Below are positions 26,242-34,283 of a stretch of DNA of 40,349 nucleotides, piece after piece. The notes below the pieces were generated by a model, which did no database searches, had not been told where the DNA came from, and saw only the letters and a list, made by a program, of their open reading frames with translations. Each line of letters begins with the position of its first letter. Within the stretch, counting starts at the first letter, position 1. Source of the DNA: Sphingomicrobium sp. (GTDB lineage: Bacteria > Pseudomonadota > Alphaproteobacteria > Sphingomonadales > Sphingomonadaceae); NCBI GenBank assembly GCA_030447545.1, contig JAUJOV010000020.1:1-40349 (forward strand), written 5' to 3'. Position numbers and translations under genes: made by a program.

Positions 26242-27716
26242 AACCCCACGCGCTGGTGCGCGAGCTCGCCCTTCGAACGGACCCGCTGGCGCTCTACGTG
26301 CACCTGACCGGCGGCCGGGTCGACACGATGCTGTTCGAGCGGCCCGTCGCGACGACCCTGCTGCTCGTCGAGGCCGCCGTTCGGATCGAGTGCCGGGGGC
26401 AGGAAGTGAGCGTCACTGCGCTGGACTCGGAAGGGCCGGCGGTTGTTGCCGCGCTGGCCGAAGCAATGCCCGCGCAACTGGTGAGCCGGGACGAGGGAAG
26501 CGCGCGCTTTGCCTATGCTCGGATCGACGCGACCGACCCGCAGGAGCGACTCATGGCTGCTTCGCCGTTCGACGTGCTCCGGATGATTTGCGACAGCGCG
26601 GCGTCGGCCGAACCGTTCGCCGCTGCGGCGCTCGGCGTGGTCGCGTTCGATCATGTCGACCTGCTCGAGGACCTGCCCGCGAACCTTGCCGATCCGCTCG
26701 GCTTTCCGGACTTCGTCTTCTGTGTGCCGCAAGCGCTGATCGCGATCGAGCCCGACGGGCGCGCGCGCGCCATCTGCACGATGTTCGGCAATGCAGTCGG
26801 GGCGGCCGCGCGCCTCGAGACACTGGTCGAGCGCTGCTCGGCCGTGCCGCCGCTGGATGAGCCCGGGCGTGCGGGCGAGGCGGCATTCGACAGCGCAGAC
26901 CTCAGCGACGAGGCTTATGCCGATGTGGTGCGGGCGATGAAGGCGCATATCGGCGCAGGCGACGTCTACCAGATCGTGCCGTCGCGCACCTTTCGCGCGC
27001 CGTGCCCCGACGCGCTCGCCGCGTTCGCAGCGCAGCGCGCCGCGGACCCGAGCCCGTACCAGTTCTATGTGTCGGCAGCCGATCATGTGCTGTTCGGCTG
27101 CTCTCCGGAAACTTCGGTGCGGGTCGGCGCCGAACGCGAGATCGAGGTGAAGCCCATCGCGGGGACGCGGCCGCGCGGGACGACCATCGACGAGGACGAC
27201 CGGCTCGAGGCGGAGCTTCGGCTCGACGAAAAGGAAGTCGCCGAGCATATGATGCTGGTCGATCTCGCTCGCAACGATGTCGCGCGGGTGAGCGAGCCGG
27301 GCACGCGGAGGGTCGCAAGGCTGCTCGGCGTCGAGCGCTATGCGCGCGTGATGCATCTCGTGTCCTCGGTGACCGGCGTTCTCAAGCAGGGGTTCGGTCC
27401 CGTGCACGCGCTCCAGGCGTGCCTCAACGTGGGCACGATTTCGGGCGCTCCGAAGCTTCGCGCGACGCAGCTGCTTCGATCGGCCGAAGCGACCAAGCGC
27501 GGTCCGTACGGCGGCGCGGTCGGATGGCTGAACGGCGCCGGAGAGATGGACACCGGCGTCGTCATCCGTTCGGCCGTGGTGCAGGCCGGGGTCGCCTTCG
27601 TCCGCGCGGGGGCGGGCGTGGTCCACGACAGCGATCCCGCAGCGGAAGCCGACGAAACCAGGCGCAAGGCATCGGCCCTCCTGTCGGTGCTCGCCGGGCA
27701 GGTCGCCGATGCCTAG
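26235..27716 (+). CDS. trpE: Anthranilate synthase component I
   Basis: 493 residues from GTG, overlapping the aroG stop by seven bases. It turns chorismate into anthranilate with ammonia from TrpG. The N-terminal domain holds the Trp feedback site (LFERP, in place of the usual LLES). Catalytic domain: VYQIVPSRTFRAP, IAGTRPRGTTIDED, HMMLVDLARNDVARV, VMHLVSSVTG, GTISGAPKLRA and GPYGGAVGWL. The closest pattern is the enterobacterial TrpE, not the fused TrpEG or the usual alphaproteobacterial TrpE. Confidence 0.95.
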   Translation: MLKPHALVRELALRTDPLALYVHLTGGRVDTMLFERPVATTLLLVEAAVRIECRGQEVSVTALDSEGPAVVAALAEAMPAQLVSRDEGSARFAYARIDATDPQERLMAASPFDVLRMICDSAASAEPFAAAALGVVAFDHVDLLEDLPANLADPLGFPDFVFCVPQALIAIEPDGRARAICTMFGNAVGAAARLETLVERCSAVPPLDEPGRAGEAAFDSADLSDEAYADVVRAMKAHIGAGDVYQIVPSRTFRAPCPDALAAFAAQRAADPSPYQFYVSAADHVLFGCSPETSVRVGAEREIEVKPIAGTRPRGTTIDEDDRLEAELRLDEKEVAEHMMLVDLARNDVARVSEPGTRRVARLLGVERYARVMHLVSSVTGVLKQGFGPVHALQACLNVGTISGAPKLRATQLLRSAEATKRGPYGGAVGWLNGAGEMDTGVVIRSAVVQAGVAFVRAGAGVVHDSDPAAEADETRRKASALLSVLAGQVADA

Positions 27717-28287
27717 GAACGTCGTGCTCCTCGACAATCTCGACTCGTTCAGCTTCAACCTCGTCGAGGCGTTCGAGCGCCACGGCGCTCAAGTGCGGGT
27801 GGTGCGCAACACGGCTGCGGCTTGCGACGTCGCCGCCTTGGCCGCCGGTCTCGACGCGACCATCCTGCTTTCACCCGGCCCCGGCACTCCGCGCGAGGCC
27901 GGCTGCCTGATGGAGCTGGTGGCGCTCGCCAGGGGACGGCTGCCGGTGATCGGCGTCTGCCTGGGCCACCAGGCGATGGTCGAGGAAGCGGGCGGCCGGG
28001 TGACTCGGGCGCCGGAGCCGGTGCATGGCAAGGCGTGGCGGGTGACTCACAACGGGACCGGCGCGTTCGCCGGGCTGCCCGACCCGCTGATCGTCGGGCG
28101 CTATCACAGCCTCACGACCACCGACGTGCCGGAGCGCTTCACGATCGACGCGCGGAGCGAAGGCGACGAGCTGGTGATGGCGATCAGCGACAGCGAAGCC
28201 CGGCAGACGGGGGTGCAGTTTCATCCCGAATCGATCCTGACGCCGCGGGGCGACCGGATCATCGCCAACCTGCTCGGTCTCGCGTGA
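27709..28287 (+). CDS. trpG: Anthranilate synthase glutaminase component
   Basis: 192 residues; releases ammonia from glutamine for TrpE. LLDNLDSFSFNLVEAF start, LLSPGPGTPREAGC oxyanion loop, nucleophile Cys in GVCLGHQAMVEEAGG, HGKAWRVTHNGTG, and His-x-Glu in GVQFHPESILT. It overlaps the trpE end by eight bases. Reads like the glutaminase half of enterobacterial TrpGD, here without the phosphoribosyltransferase part. Confidence 0.95.
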   Translation: MPRNVVLLDNLDSFSFNLVEAFERHGAQVRVVRNTAAACDVAALAAGLDATILLSPGPGTPREAGCLMELVALARGRLPVIGVCLGHQAMVEEAGGRVTRAPEPVHGKAWRVTHNGTGAFAGLPDPLIVGRYHSLTTTDVPERFTIDARSEGDELVMAISDSEARQTGVQFHPESILTPRGDRIIANLLGLA

Positions 28288-28817
28288 CGCTCGCTCGCCA
28301 CCTGTGCCTCGTGGGGCTCCCCGGAGCGGGCAAGTCGACTGTCGGCAGAGCGCTTGCCGAGCGGCTCGGGTGCGCATTCGCGGACAGCGACGAGGAGGTG
28401 GAGAGGGAGGCGGGAGCGAGCATTGCCGACATCTTCGAGCGCCTGGGCGAAGCGGAGTTCAGGAGGCTCGAACGAGCGGCGATCATGCGGCTTCTTCAGC
28501 GTTCGCCGCTGGTGATCGCGCTGGGCGGCGGCGCGTTCGACGATCCTTCCACGCGGGGGACGCTCCTTGCCAGCGCCGTCGTCGCCTGGCTCGATGTCCC
28601 CCAGGATGTGATCGTCGAGCGCTTATCTGCTGATGGTGTTCGGCCGTTGTTCGACGGGCATGAGGTCGCACTGCGCCTCGCCGAGCTCGCAGCGAAGCGC
28701 CTGCCTCATTACCGGCAGGCTCAGCTGCACATCGAGGCAGCGACCTCGGCCGCGATGACCGAAGCCATCGTCTCGGCGCTTCAGAGCGACATCGCCGCCC
28801 GCAGCGCCAGGCGGTAG
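28284..28817 (+). CDS. aroK: Shikimate kinase
   Basis: 177 residues; phosphorylates shikimate. Walker A VGLPGAGKSTVGRAL, shikimate-binding DSDEEVEREAG and FRRLER, and the GGGAF loop are present. The lid RPLF is near residue 120. GTG start overlaps the trpG stop (GTGA). Its 3' end overlaps the convergent aroQ end by 37 bases. Last gene of the plus-strand aro/trp operon. Confidence 0.94.
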   Translation: MTLARHLCLVGLPGAGKSTVGRALAERLGCAFADSDEEVEREAGASIADIFERLGEAEFRRLERAAIMRLLQRSPLVIALGGGAFDDPSTRGTLLASAVVAWLDVPQDVIVERLSADGVRPLFDGHEVALRLAELAAKRLPHYRQAQLHIEAATSAAMTEAIVSALQSDIAARSARR

Positions 28818-29215
28818 GACAAGGAGCCGAAGCCGCCGAGGGTCCCACGCGCGGCGGCAGCGACCAGGTCGCGACGGCGGAAGCTTTCGCGAGCCGCCGT
28901 GTTCGACAGATGCACCGCGATCACGGGCACGCTGATTCCGCGGATCATGTCGTGGAGCGCGACCGACGTGTGGGACAAGCCGCCGGCATTGAGGATGACG
29001 GCCCGGGCTTTCGCCGCGTCGGCTTCGCACAGCCAGTCGAGCAGCACGCCCTCGTGATTCGTCTGCCGCGCGACGAGCTCGACGTCATGCACGTCGCTGG
29101 CCTCCTGGCGAAGGCCCTCGATGATGGCGTCGAGCGTCTCGGTGCCGTAGACATGCGGTTCGCGCTGGCCGAGCAGGTTGAGGCCGGGCCCGTTGAGTAT
29201 CCAGATGGCAGCCAT
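28781..29215 (-). CDS. aroQ: Type II 3-dehydroquinate dehydratase
   Basis: 144 residues; dehydrates 3-dehydroquinate. Catalytic Arg18 and Tyr23 are in GQREPHVYG. The substrate-binding SHTSVAL, then VHLSN with RESFRRRDL, match the family. Odd: the usual GPNLN motif reads GPGLN, so the conserved active-site Asn is Gly11. The codon is GGC, two changes from AAC, which argues against a simple read error. Start at ATG 29215 matches family length; an upstream GTG at 29251 adds 12 residues. It follows the chorismate mutase gene by 56 bases on the same strand. It supplies the only dehydratase step in the cluster. Confidence 0.9.
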   Translation of the reverse strand: MAAIWILNGPGLNLLGQREPHVYGTETLDAIIEGLRQEASDVHDVELVARQTNHEGVLLDWLCEADAAKARAVILNAGGLSHTSVALHDMIRGISVPVIAVHLSNTAARESFRRRDLVAAAARGTLGGFGSLSYRLALRAAMSL

Positions 29216-29271
29216 GATCTGACCGTTAGGCCGGGGGCTCGCAAAACGCACCTGCCATTTGAGGCCGCTTG

Positions 29272-29565
29272 TCAGCGTGCGTCGAAACGGGCGTACTCGT
29301 AGGCGATCGATCGCTCGACGAGCATTTCATAGAGGTCTCGGATCAGCTCTTCGGGGACTCCGGCTCTTCTGGCCGTGGCCACGGCATTGGCGATGACCGC
29401 CGCCTTGCGCGCTTCGTCGCGAACCTCGCCTCTATGCTGCTTGATCCGCGCCGCCGCATCCATGAAGCGCATGCGCCTGGCGAGCAGCGCGACGATCTGC
29501 TCGTCCAGCGAGTCGACTCCGTGGCGCACCTCGGCCATCGATCGGCAGTCTTCGGGTTCGACCAT
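29272..29565 (-). CDS. Chorismate mutase (AroQ class)
   Basis: 97 residues, an all-helical mutase turning chorismate into prephenate for phenylalanine and tyrosine. Helix 1 SLDEQIVALLARRMRFMDAA, with KQHRGEVRDEARKAAVI carrying the conserved Arg/Lys/Asp residues, and C-terminal helix DLYEMLVERSIAYEY. No fused prephenate dehydratase or dehydrogenase. It is expressed with aroQ, convergent to aroK, giving the locus the other branch from chorismate. Confidence 0.92.
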   Translation of the reverse strand: MVEPEDCRSMAEVRHGVDSLDEQIVALLARRMRFMDAAARIKQHRGEVRDEARKAAVIANAVATARRAGVPEELIRDLYEMLVERSIAYEYARFDAR

Positions 29566-29633
29566 TGCTGCGAGGTTAGCGATTGTCGCTGCTCGATGGA
29601 ACCGGAAGCGCCGGTCGCGGCGTTGAGCGCCGC

Positions 29634-29972
29634 ATGGCCGCTCATGACCCGCAGCAAGTGACGAGCGAGCCGTCCGTGCTGCTCGAGGTGGCCAGCAACC
29701 CGCGGTACCAGCAGTTGGTGCGCGAGCGGTCCCGCTTCTCCTGGACGCTGACGATCGTCATGCTCGTCATCTTCTTCGGCTATATCCTGGTGATTGCCTT
29801 CGCGCCCGAGCTGCTCGGGCGGCGCATCGCCGGGGGCACCACGACCATCGGGATCCCGATCGGCATGGGCGTGATCGTCTGCGGGATCATCCTCACCGGC
29901 GTCTACGTGCACCGCGCCAACACGCGCTTCGACCAGCTGACCGCGCAGATCGTCGAGGAGTCGAAGCGTTGA
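29634..29972 (+). CDS. DUF485 membrane protein, partner of the acetate symporter
   Basis: 112 residues from ATG 29634; a TTG at 29583 would extend it by 17. After [20 protein letters not shown] come two membrane helices (about 40-62 and 72-93), the standard DUF485 layout. Genes of this family nearly always precede actP and are thought to assist the transporter. Its stop overlaps the TTG start of the symporter (TTGA). Confidence 0.9.
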   Translation: MAAHDPQQVTSEPSVLLEVASNPRYQQLVRERSRFSWTLTIVMLVIFFGYILVIAFAPELLGRRIAGGTTTIGIPIGMGVIVCGIILTGVYVHRANTRFDQLTAQIVEESKR

Positions 29973-31683
29973 GCGGCTCGCTGAGCCCGCGGATTGCGGT
30001 GCTTGTGATCGCCGTTGTTCTGCCGGCGGCGGCGCTTGCCCACACGAAGCTTTCCGCGGTCACGGCGCAAGCGACCAACTGGCCGGCGATCATGGTGTTC
30101 GGCGCCTTCGTCGTGGTGACCCTGGGGATCACGCGCTGGGCTGCGGGGCGGACCAAGACCACGTCCGACTTCTACGCGGCGGGCGGAGGGATCACCGGCT
30201 TCCAGAACGGGCTTGCGATCGCCGGCGACTATATGTCCGCCGCCTCGTTCCTGGGCATTTCGGCGCAGATTTTCGCGGACGGCTATGACGGGCTGATCTA
30301 CTCGACCGGCTTCCTCGTCGGATGGCCGATCATCCTGTTCCTTCTGGCAGAGCGGTTCCGCAACCTCGGCCGCTACACCTTCGCCGACGTCGCATCGTTC
30401 CGCTTCGCTCAGACCCCGGTGCGGCTGTTCGCGGCCTTCAGCACCATGTCGGTGGTGCTGTTCTACCTGATCGCGCAGATGGTCGGCGCGGGGCAGCTGA
30501 TAAAGCTGCTGTTCGGACTGCCCTACGAGTTCGCGGTGGTGATCGTGGGCGTGCTGATGACGCTGTACGTGATCTTCGGCGGCATGATCGCGACCACCTG
30601 GGTGCAGATCATCAAGGCGGTGCTGCTGCTGGGCTGCGCGACGGTGATGGCGGTCGCGGTGCTCTCCAGCTTCGGCTTTTCGCCCGATGCGCTGTTCGCC
30701 CGCGCGGTCGAGGTCAAGACCGGGCTTGCAGCCGCCGGCGGCACCGCGCCGGGTCAAGCCGCGGCGGCGGGCGCCTCGATCATGGCGCCCGGCGGGTTCA
30801 TCAAGGATCCTATTTCGGCCATCTCGTTCGGGATGGCGCTGATCTTCGGCACCGCCGGCCTTCCCCACATCCTGATGCGCTTCATCACCGTCCCCGACGC
30901 CAAGGCGGCGCGCAAGTCGGTGCTGTGGGCGACCGGCTGGATCGGCTATTTCTATCTGCTGACCTTCATCATCGGCTTCGGCGCGATCGTGATGGTCGCA
31001 ACCAACCCGGCATTCATCGATCCGTCCACCGGGGGCTGCGCGGCGGCGGCAACATGGCCGCCATGCACCTTGCGAGCGCGATCGGCGGCAACCTGTTCCT
31101 CGGCTTCGTCTCGGCCGTCGCCTTCGCGACCATCCTCGCGGTGGTCGCCGGGCTGACGCTGGCCGGGGCGTCGGCCGTCAGCCACGACATCTACGCCTCG
31201 GTGATCCGCCGAGGCGAAGCGCGGTCGGAAGATGAGCTGCGCGTCTCGCGGATCACGGTGCTGGTCTTGGCGGCCATCGCGATCCTGCTCGGCATCCTGT
31301 TCGAAAAGCAGAACGTCGCCTTCATGGTGAGCCTCGCCTTCGCGCTTGCCGCCTCGGGCAATTTCCCGGTGCTTCTGCTCTCGATCCTGTGGAGCGGGTG
31401 CACGACCCGCGGGATCGTCTGGGGCGGCACGCTCGGAGTGCTGGTCGCGCTGGTGCTGACGCTGCTTTCGCCCGGCGTGTGGGTCGCGGCGTTCGGCTTT
31501 GACGAAGCGATCTTCCCCTATACCTCGCCTACATTCTTCTCGATGCCGCTCGCCTTTTTCACCATCTGGCTGGTGTCGAAGCTCGACCGCAGCGCGCGCT
31601 CGGCGGTCGACCGCAGCGGCTATGTCGAGCAGCGGGTGCGGTCGGAGACCGGCATCGGCTCGGCCGGCGCGGCGCAGCACTAG
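29969..31683 (+). pseudogene. actP: Cation/acetate symporter ActP, one-base frameshift in a G run
   Basis: A sodium:solute symporter family acetate permease. Frame one covers about 355 residues: signal-like N-terminus, [35 protein letters not shown] and [19 protein letters not shown]. Directly after FIDPSTG, at the GGGGG run (31031-31035), coding moves to another frame and continues [17 protein letters not shown] to GSAGAAQH at 31683. One extra G restores LRGGGN and a product of about 571 residues, normal for the family. Everything else is intact. A homopolymer error is likely; a true or phase-variable mutation is possible. Confidence 0.88.
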
Positions 31684-31693
31684 GCGCTTGCGC

Positions 31694-31734
31694 AAAAAAA
31701 GGCGGGGCGCAATGCGCCCCGCCGGTCTTTTAGC
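31694..31734. terminator. Bidirectional terminator between actP and the secreted metzincin-like gene
   Basis: A perfect 10-bp stem GGCGGGGCGC (31701-31710) / GCGCCCCGCC (31714-31723) with loop AAT. It is flanked by AAAAAAA on the left and TCTTTT on the right, so it can act on both strands. It separates convergent genes ending at 31683 (+) and 31751 (-). Confidence 0.9.
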
Positions 31735-31750
31735 CAGTCTTGCGGGCCGC

Positions 31751-32539
31751 TTAGCGGCTGCGCCGCGGACCTTCGCCGATCGCCCAGAAGACGTGCGTGA
31801 TGGTCTTGCCGGCTGCTTCCTCGCGGACGAACACGATCGGGCGGCCCTGACGGTCGAACCGCACCGGCCTGCCCCATGCCGCGGGCGTATCGCCGGGCTC
31901 GGCGAAGCCGGCGCCGGCGCTGCGGCCGTTGCCACCGATGGTCATCGTCGCCGATTCCATGTGGTTGTAGATCGTAAGCAGCTGCTCATAGTCGTGAGCG
32001 TCCGGATGCTCGTTGCCCTCCGGAACACTCGTATAGTCCATGCAGCTGGCCGTGTTGTCGGTATTGAAGTCCTCGTCCTGGTGGCCGAGGCCGTAGTCGT
32101 GGCCGATTTCCTGGCACATGACGAGCGCCCGCCAGGCCGGCGTGTTGTACTTGGCGGTGTCGAAATAGGTGTCGTTGAGCTTGGTCGTGCCCTGGACGAT
32201 GTGACCGCCCGACAGCGAGATGGAGGCGATGCCGAGCCAGCCGGTCTGGCCGTACTTCGCGTTGCACACCTGGATGGTGCCCGAAACGCCGCGGCAATTC
32301 TTGGGATTGGTGCTGCCCGCGACCTTGGCCGAGTTGATCACGGCCGACTGGTTCCAGTCGGTGATCGCCATGTTGAGGTAGGAATCCCAACGCAGATCGA
32401 CATTGTCGCCGGTCGGCACGGTCAACTCACTCGTCGTGCGCTTCCAGTGATAAGTGCTCCAGCTGTGCGTGGCGAGAACCGGCGCGGTCAGTGCGACCAC
32501 CGCGACGCCGAATGCGAATTTACGCGACCATGTAGGCAT
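31751..32539 (-). CDS. Secreted metzincin-like (matrixin-type) protein with altered zinc motif
   Basis: 262 residues with a signal peptide (MPTWSRKFAFGVAVVALTAP, cleavage near residue 24). The metzincin helix reads MCQEIGHDYGLGHQDE: His147, His153 and catalytic Glu144 are kept, but the first zinc His is Gln143. A Met-turn-like CMDYTS follows at 166-171, and four cysteines suggest disulfides. Related secreted proteins with CQE instead of HE exist as far as I recall, so this may be a subfamily rather than a mutation. The C-terminal 60 residues carry a separate segment (GRPVRFDRQGRPIVFVREE). Substrate unknown. Confidence 0.75.
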   Translation of the reverse strand: MPTWSRKFAFGVAVVALTAPVLATHSWSTYHWKRTTSELTVPTGDNVDLRWDSYLNMAITDWNQSAVINSAKVAGSTNPKNCRGVSGTIQVCNAKYGQTGWLGIASISLSGGHIVQGTTKLNDTYFDTAKYNTPAWRALVMCQEIGHDYGLGHQDEDFNTDNTASCMDYTSVPEGNEHPDAHDYEQLLTIYNHMESATMTIGGNGRSAGAGFAEPGDTPAAWGRPVRFDRQGRPIVFVREEAAGKTITHVFWAIGEGPRRSR

Positions 32540-32656
32540 TGCCTGTAACTCCCCAGTTCATTGCTGACGAACGCCGCGGCAGGGCAAGTCCTTCAGTGAA
32601 GGCTGCTTGCAGCTGTTTACCAATTGTCCCCGAGTCCCTCCTGCGGCCTTGGAAAG

Positions 32657-33415
32657 CTATCCGAACGCGGACCAGCGCTGAGCGACCTGGCCCTGCGACG
32701 TCGAATAGGTCGTCGTGGTGTTCGCTCCAAGCGACCCGAACCCCGGCTCGCGGCGGATGAAGACATTGTTCGGCTTGACCGTCACCCCGTTGCTCAGAAG
32801 GCCTACGACTTCGCTGACGTCGGCATATTTGAGCATCACCAGCTCATATCCGTCCTCGCCCGGACAGGGATCATAAGCCGGAGGCAGGCCTGTCGCCGGG
32901 ACCAGTACCTCGTCTTCGGACGCGATCGGACGGCTGCCGACCGCTTCGGCTCCGGTCAGCTTGATGACCGTGACCAGAAGCTTGTTGGTGCCGCTGGCAT
33001 CGACCTTCAGCTTGGCTGGCTGGACCGAGTCGAAGCCGACGGCGAGCCCGCTGTCGGTCGGCTCCACTTCGACCGTCCGGACCAGCCCGCGATATTCGCG
33101 GCGCTGGTCGAGCCCGGGATCGCGCCGGGTCCGCAGCAGCATCAGCGCCGGCCTGCTCGGATCGTTGTTGACCGCCGAGTAGCTGCCGGCGGTGGGGGAG
33201 AGCGTGACCTGGAAGACGCTCTGGTTAGGCCCTTCCGCGAGCAGCTGGACGTTGGTCAGGCTGGTCGGCGCGGCCGATTGCGCCGCGGCCAGGCTCGCGA
33301 ACAGCGCCGCCGCAAGGAGCGCGATCAGCGAAAGGAAAAGGGCGCGGTCGACGCGCAATGCTACTCGCAACACCCCCCTCGCCCTTTCGAAAAAAATCAC
33401 CCGCGAACCCAGCAC
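32657..33415 (-). CDS. Short exported protein resembling the N-domains of a secretin
   Basis: 252 residues. A membrane/signal helix at about 25-45 (LSLIALLAAALFASLAAAQS) is followed by a beta-rich AMIN-like region (VQLLAEGPNQSVFQVTLSP). A secretin N1-like module comes next (ELVMLKYADVSEVVGLLS, NNVFIRREPGFG). It stops where a secretin would continue with its pore domain, and nothing in the following 120 bases restores that in any frame. It is either a truncated secretin or a free periplasmic relative. Convincing pilus or secretion partners are absent nearby. Confidence 0.55.
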   Translation of the reverse strand: MLGSRVIFFERARGVLRVALRVDRALFLSLIALLAAALFASLAAAQSAAPTSLTNVQLLAEGPNQSVFQVTLSPTAGSYSAVNNDPSRPALMLLRTRRDPGLDQRREYRGLVRTVEVEPTDSGLAVGFDSVQPAKLKVDASGTNKLLVTVIKLTGAEAVGSRPIASEDEVLVPATGLPPAYDPCPGEDGYELVMLKYADVSEVVGLLSNGVTVKPNNVFIRREPGFGSLGANTTTTYSTSQGQVAQRWSAFG

Positions 33416-33437
33416 CTTAGCACGGCAGCAAAAGGGA

Positions 33438-34283
33438 TCAAGCGGCTGGCCGGCAAAGCCGTTGCGCGTGCCAGGCGAGGTGATCGGCCATGAAGGTCGA
33501 GATGAAAGAATAGCTGTGGTCGTAGCCTTCGCGCCGGTTGAGAGCGAGCACGATTCCGGCTTGCGCGCAGGCGCGTTCGAGCAGCTCGGGCCGAAGCTCG
33601 TTTTCGAGGAAGGGGTCTGCAGTGCCGATGTCGACGAGCAGCTCGGGCACGCGCGCCCCCTCCGCGATGAGAGCCGCGGAGTCGTGAAGGCGCCAGGCCG
33701 AGCGGTCCTCGCCCAAATAGCCGCCGAGCGCCTTCTGCCCCCACGGCACTTCTCCCGGTGCGACGATCGGCGCGAATGCCGAGACGCTTCGGAAGCGGTC
33801 GGGATTGCGCAGCGCGACGGTGAGCGCGCCGTGCCCGCCCATCGAGTGGCCGGTGATGCCCTGGCGGTCGATGTCGATCGGGAACTCGGCCGCGATCAGC
33901 GCGGGGAGCTCGTCGGCAACATAGGTCCACATCCGGTAGTTGGCCGACCAGGGATCCTGGGTCGCGTCGACGTAGAAGCCGGCCCCCTTGCCGAAGTCAT
34001 AGTCTTCCGCGTCAGGGACATCGTCGCCGCGGGGGCTGGTGTCGGGAGCGACGAAGACCAGCCCGAGCTCCGCGCAGGCGGCGCGATACTCGCCCTTGTC
34101 GGTGACGTTCGCGTGCGTGCAGGTGAGGCCCGACAAATACCAGACGACCGGCAGCTTTCGCCCGTCCTGCGTTTGCGGCGGAAGGAAGATCGAGAAGGTC
34201 ATGTCGGTGCGCGTCGCGGCCGACGCGTGCTTGACGACCAGCTGCCGCCCACCGTGGGATTTCGACTCGGTGACGATCTCCAT
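33438..34283 (-). CDS. fghA: S-formylglutathione hydrolase
   Basis: 281 residues; alpha/beta-hydrolase that splits S-formylglutathione to formate and glutathione, completing formaldehyde detoxification. Nucleophile Ser in ITGHSMGGHGAL, Asp in GTADPFLE, His in GYDHSYSFIST. WYLSGLTCTHAN is the conserved oxyanion segment. ATG shares one base with the stop of adhC (TGATG). Confidence 0.96.
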   Translation of the reverse strand: MEIVTESKSHGGRQLVVKHASAATRTDMTFSIFLPPQTQDGRKLPVVWYLSGLTCTHANVTDKGEYRAACAELGLVFVAPDTSPRGDDVPDAEDYDFGKGAGFYVDATQDPWSANYRMWTYVADELPALIAAEFPIDIDRQGITGHSMGGHGALTVALRNPDRFRSVSAFAPIVAPGEVPWGQKALGGYLGEDRSAWRLHDSAALIAEGARVPELLVDIGTADPFLENELRPELLERACAQAGIVLALNRREGYDHSYSFISTFMADHLAWHAQRLCRPAA

